This document shows positions 61,037 to 64,000 of a stretch of 64,000 bases of DNA, one piece after another (position 1 is the first letter of the stretch; every line of letters begins with the position of its first letter). The stretch covers positions 124,001-188,000 of the forward strand of contig NZ_AOLN01000006.1 of NCBI RefSeq assembly GCF_000337815.1. Reading direction: 5' to 3'. Below the pieces are notes generated by a model. That model saw only the letters and a program-made list of their open reading frames with translations. It ran no database searches and was not told the DNA's origin. The position numbers and the translations under genes are program-made. Source of the stretch: Haloferax mucosum ATCC BAA-1512. GTDB lineage: Archaea; Halobacteriota; Halobacteria; Halobacteriales; Haloferacaceae.

Positions 61037-62713
61037 GTGGTCACGCTGGTCAATCTCCGCGCCTACTGGCGGTTCCTCGTCGTCCTGTACCAGTTCTTCC
61101 CGCTCATCGTCGCGTACACCCGTGACAAGCGGAAGTATCTCCTCTTCGGTGGCACGCGTCGCGTCTCTTCGGAGATGCGCGTCGAACGCGCCGAAGTGCT
61201 CCTCGAGTCACTACTGACGCTCGGGCCGACGTTTATCAAACTCGGGCAGTTGCTTTCGACACGCCCCGACATCCTCCCGCCGCAGTACATCGAGGTGCTC
61301 GGAAGCCTTCAAGACGACGTGCCTCCCGCGCCGTGGTCCGAATCGAAAGTCGTGCTCGAAGACGAACTCGGCCCGGTCGAAGAGGCGTTCGACTCGTTCG
61401 ACACCGACCCGATAAGCGGCGCGAGTCTCGGACAAGTGTACGTCGCCGAGTACGAAGGCGAGAAAGTCGCCGTCAAGGTCCGACGCCCGGGTATCGAGGA
61501 ACTCGTCGAAGCCGACCTCCGGGTGATTCGGTGGTCGCTTCCGCTCCTCATGCGATTTATCGGGCAGGGCAGAGCGTTCTCGCTCGAAAACCTCGCCGAC
61601 GAGTTCGCCAAGACCATCCGCGAAGAGATGGATTACGCTGAAGAAGCCGAGACGCTTCAACAGATTCAGGAGAACTTCGAAGGCGACGACACGCTCGTCA
61701 TTCCCGAACCCATCGACGAGCGCTCGGACGACCGCGTCCTCACGATGGAGTACCTTCCGGGAACGAAAATAAACAACGTCGCCGCGCTGGACGAACTCGG
61801 CATCGACCGAACCGAGTTGGCGACGAACCTCCAGCGCATCTACCTCCAGATGATCGTCGAAGACGGCGTCTTCCACGCCGACCCGCACCCGGGGAACCTC
61901 TCTGTCACAGACGAGGGGCGAATCATCTTCTACGACTTCGGGATGCACGGCGAAGTTGACCCGTTTATCCAAGACAAAATCGTGGAGTTCTACATCGCCG
62001 TCGCCAATCAGGACGTTGACGGTATCCTCGACACGCTCATCGAGATGGGGACGCTCAGCCCCAACGTTGACCGACAGGTGATGGGCGACGTGATGGAACT
62101 CGCCATCGCCGACGCCCGTGGCGACGATATCGAGCAGTACCGCGTCAACCAAATCCTCGAACAGGTCGAATCGACCATCTACGAGTTCCCGCTTCGACTC
62201 CCACGGAACCTCGCACTCGTCCTTCGCGTCGCGGGCGTGGTCGAGGGTGTCTGTGTCACGCTCGACCCGGATTTCGACTTCATCTCGGTGGCGACCGACT
62301 ATCTGACCGAGGAAGGCTACCGCGAAGAGAGCATCCAGAAGATTATCGAAAGCTTCGGCCAGCAGGGTCAACAGACCGCCCAATCGCTGGTTCGCGTGCC
62401 GCCGAAACTGGAGCGCGTCCTCGACCGGGCCGACCGCGACAACCTGACCGTCAACGTCCGCCTCGAAGACAACAAAGGCGTCCTCGACCGACTGGCAAAA
62501 CGGCTCATATACGGCATCTTCCTGTCGTTCGGGTTCGTTTCGACGGTCATCATCTACGCGCTGAACCCGGAGAACCTCGTCGCAGTCGGTGTCGCAGGCG
62601 TGCCGACGGCGCTCGTCACCGTCCTCCTGTGGTGGTCGTTCCGAAGGCAAAAAGGCATCCGCGCAACACCTCAATTCACCAGACAGAACCTCCGACAACA
62701 GCGCGAAGAGTAA
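61037..62713 (+). CDS. ABC1/UbiB atypical kinase family protein
   Basis: A 558-residue protein of the ABC1/ADCK/UbiB family. The family KxGQ motif is LGPTFIKLGQLLSTRPDILPPQYIEVLGSLQDDVPP; the kinase features are VAVKVRRPGIEELVEADLRV, GVFHADPHPGNLSVTD and IIFYDFGMHGE. Two membrane segments end it (LIYGIFLSFGFVSTVIIYAL and LVAVGVAGVPTALVTVLLWWSF). UbiB proteins support ubiquinone/menaquinone synthesis or lipid handling. The start is GTG 61037. It follows Hsp20 by nine bases; the two may share a stress-related transcript. Confidence 0.92.
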   Translation: MVTLVNLRAYWRFLVVLYQFFPLIVAYTRDKRKYLLFGGTRRVSSEMRVERAEVLLESLLTLGPTFIKLGQLLSTRPDILPPQYIEVLGSLQDDVPPAPWSESKVVLEDELGPVEEAFDSFDTDPISGASLGQVYVAEYEGEKVAVKVRRPGIEELVEADLRVIRWSLPLLMRFIGQGRAFSLENLADEFAKTIREEMDYAEEAETLQQIQENFEGDDTLVIPEPIDERSDDRVLTMEYLPGTKINNVAALDELGIDRTELATNLQRIYLQMIVEDGVFHADPHPGNLSVTDEGRIIFYDFGMHGEVDPFIQDKIVEFYIAVANQDVDGILDTLIEMGTLSPNVDRQVMGDVMELAIADARGDDIEQYRVNQILEQVESTIYEFPLRLPRNLALVLRVAGVVEGVCVTLDPDFDFISVATDYLTEEGYREESIQKIIESFGQQGQQTAQSLVRVPPKLERVLDRADRDNLTVNVRLEDNKGVLDRLAKRLIYGIFLSFGFVSTVIIYALNPENLVAVGVAGVPTALVTVLLWWSFRRQKGIRATPQFTRQNLRQQREE

Positions 62714-62769
62714 TCAAACGTGAGAATCAGGCACATAAGTTTATTCTCGTTCGTGAAGTAACCCGGGGT

Positions 62770-63198
62770 ATGACGGAGTGGCGGCCGGTGACCGTTGGGG
62801 TGTGCCTTGCCGCGTGTACCGAAGCGCTCGTCTACGGAATGACCGGACAGTTCACGCTCGTCGGTGGCGTCACGGGGAGCGCGCTCACCGGCTACGTCGT
62901 CGGGACCGACCCTGCCGACGGTGGCTGGCACGGACTGATGGCTGGCGTCGTCTGGGGCTGTTTGCTCATGCCTATCTCGATTCTCCTGACGTTCCTCAAT
63001 CAAACGCCGATTCTCTTTCCGTTCCAGTACCTCATTCCGATGTTCGAGACGCCGGGAGAACTCACGACGGCCATCATGTTGGCGCTTGCACTGCCTAACG
63101 TCGCATCCGGCATGGTTGGGAGTCTCGCTCGCCGCGACGCCACCGGCACGTGGTTCGACCCGTCGATGGCGGAAGTCGAAGCAGTCGAAGACGCGTAA
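62770..63198 (+). CDS. DUF5518-like membrane protein
   Basis: A 142-residue protein with about four membrane segments: VGVCLAACTEALVYGMTG, LVGGVTGSALTGYVVG, GLMAGVVWGCLLMPISILLTFL and ELTTAIMLALALPNVASGMVG. The gene layout (Gly-rich GGVTGSALTGYVVGTDPADGGWHGLMAGVVWG) matches the small DUF5518-like group. Function unknown. GTTTATTC near 62740 is 23-30 bases before the ATG at 62770. Its C-terminus VEAVEDA is acidic. Confidence 0.78.
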   Translation: MTEWRPVTVGVCLAACTEALVYGMTGQFTLVGGVTGSALTGYVVGTDPADGGWHGLMAGVVWGCLLMPISILLTFLNQTPILFPFQYLIPMFETPGELTTAIMLALALPNVASGMVGSLARRDATGTWFDPSMAEVEAVEDA

Positions 63199-63262
63199 GC
63201 GTCGCGTTCGCGGGTCTACGACGCCCACGAGAAGGCTTCGCGTGCGAAGACGGTTCCAAACC

Positions 63263-63270
63263 GTTTATAC
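63263..63270 (+). promoter_or_regulatory. TATA box of the IF5A gene
   Basis: GTTTATAC lies 24-31 bases before the ATG at 63294, in a GC-rich spacer. It supports that start over the GTG two codons upstream and fits a leaderless transcript. Confidence 0.6.
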
Positions 63271-63293
63271 CCTCCATCCGATAACGAGTGGAC

Positions 63294-63668
63294 ATGGCGA
63301 AAGAGCAGAAGCAGGTGCGAGAGCTCCAAGAAGGAAGCTACGTCATGATGGAAGAAAAGCCGTGCAAAATCTACGGGTACAGTACCGCAAAGCCCGGCAA
63401 GCACGGTAGCGCGAAGGCACGCGTCGAAGCCCGCGGCGTCTTCGACAGCAAGAAGCGCTCGCTCTCCCAGCCTGTTGACGCGAAGGTGTGGGTTCCGATT
63501 ATCGAGCGAAAGCAGGGGCAGGTCGTCTCCGTCACCGGTGAGGACGCCCAGATCATGGACCTCGAAACCTACCAGACGTTCACGATGCGTATCCCTGAGG
63601 AAGAAGACCTCAACCCCGAAGACGAGATCGAGTACCTCGAATACGAAGGCCAGCGAAAGATCGTCTAA
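63294..63668 (+). CDS. eif5A: Translation initiation factor IF5A
   Basis: A 124-residue archaeal IF5A that helps ribosomes at hard-to-translate motifs such as polyproline. [55 protein letters not shown] contains the loop KPGKHGSAK, whose Lys is converted to hypusine or deoxyhypusine. The C-terminal OB domain is [38 protein letters not shown]. An agmatinase-family gene begins 15 bases after its stop, as in the haloarchaeal modification pathway. Confidence 0.96.
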   Translation: MAKEQKQVRELQEGSYVMMEEKPCKIYGYSTAKPGKHGSAKARVEARGVFDSKKRSLSQPVDAKVWVPIIERKQGQVVSVTGEDAQIMDLETYQTFTMRIPEEEDLNPEDEIEYLEYEGQRKIV

Positions 63669-63683
63669 ACGGGGGCCACAGAG

Positions 63684-64000
63684 ATGTTTCCCGGAGCCAC
63701 AGCGGACCGCGAGGTCGCTGACTACGTTATCGTTGGCGCTCCGCTCGACATCTCGACGTCATTCCAACCCGGAACCCGTTTCGGACCGAATCGCATCCGT
63801 CGGTTCGCCGAGTCGTTCGACGATTACGACCGGCGCACCGACCAGTTTTTCACCGAGTTGTGCGTCCACGACGCGGGTGACATCCGCGCGTGGGACGACG
63901 CACCTGACTACATCGACTGGCTCTCCGGGAGCGTCCGCGATGCCGTGTGGGACGACGCGGTCCCGCTCGTCATCGGCGGCGAACACACCGTCACCGCCGC
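63684..64000 (+). CDS. speB: Agmatinase-family ureohydrolase (partial)
   Basis: The first 105 residues are seen: MFPGATADREVADYVIVGAPLDISTSFQPGTRFGPNRIRRFAESFDDYDRRTDQFFTELCVHDAGDIRAWDDAPDYIDWLSGSVRDAVWDDAVPLVIGGEHTVTA. TRFGPNRIR and VIGGEHTVT (a metal His in the ureohydrolase fold) mark the agmatinase/arginase family. Agmatinase splits agmatine to putrescine and urea. In haloarchaea it is tied to the polyamine part of IF5A modification, and it follows the IF5A gene by 15 bases. The C-terminal metal site is outside the window. Confidence 0.92.
   Translation, partial: MFPGATADREVADYVIVGAPLDISTSFQPGTRFGPNRIRRFAESFDDYDRRTDQFFTELCVHDAGDIRAWDDAPDYIDWLSGSVRDAVWDDAVPLVIGGEHTVTA

Noticed and set aside
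61211-62698. 495-codon minus-strand frame
   Set aside because: Antisense to the ABC1/UbiB gene; composition reflects its shadow.

Overview
The window is haloarchaeal chromosome, most probably Haloferax or a close relative. It is GC-rich, its proteins are strongly acidic, and many start codons lie about 20-30 bases after a TATA-like box, as in leaderless archaeal transcripts. The gene content also fits: archaeal GTP cyclohydrolase MptA, archaeal DnaG, IF5A next to an agmatinase-family gene, HalOD1 and LWR-salt proteins, and heme synthesis through siroheme. I assign no species or locus tags. Most of the window is ordinary housekeeping DNA with one clear insertion.

Layout. 1-7600: the end of nurA, herA, a UspA protein, a nitroreductase-like enzyme, a KaiC/RecA-like ATPase, NAD kinase and an NmrA-type protein. 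7.7-13.5 kb: carB, an S66 peptidase and three small uncharacterised genes. 13.6-16.3 kb: an Eis-type acetyltransferase gene cut in two by a TnpB-only IS200/IS605 (IS1341-type) element. Removing 14032-15506 restores one 405-codon frame. 16.4-26.5 kb: a 42-residue ORF, tRNA-Ile(GAT), FxsA, a DUF255/thioredoxin protein, TrmB, MptA, a NifU-like protein, a flavoprotein and a zinc-ribbon regulator. 26.5-33.7 kb: a tetR-MATE operon with a palindromic operator, an FAD amine-oxidase-like protein, a membrane histidine kinase, thrB and a second UspA protein. 34-41.7 kb: pdxS, DUF1405, an enolase-like protein, a CARF-like/HTH regulator, a frameshifted sensor-domain gene, and isochorismatase and YqcI/YcgG genes.

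41.7-50.9 kb: a sodium:solute symporter operon divergent from a sugar isomerase-like gene, with two inverted repeats between them, then dnaG, a DUF92 protein and two cis-prenyltransferase homologues. One of these lacks the catalytic N-terminal motif. 51.1-54.3 kb: a siroheme/heme operon (fused ahbA-ahbB, precorrin-2 dehydrogenase, hemA). 54.3-64 kb: an OB-like protein, pterin carbinolamine dehydratase, LWR-salt protein, HAD phosphatase, HalOD1 response regulator, a moeA pair (one fused to a periplasmic-binding-like domain), Hsp20, an ABC1/UbiB kinase, IF5A and the start of an agmatinase-family gene.

The most unusual signals are five short-period degenerate tandem arrays just after stop codons (periods of about 8, 24, 13, 23 and 22 nt), the TnpB element with a non-canonical RuvC-II motif, the catalytically degenerate cis-prenyltransferase near an intact one, the two inverted repeats upstream of the symporter operon, and the frameshifted sensor gene. 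I saw no CRISPR array, rRNA gene or prophage.
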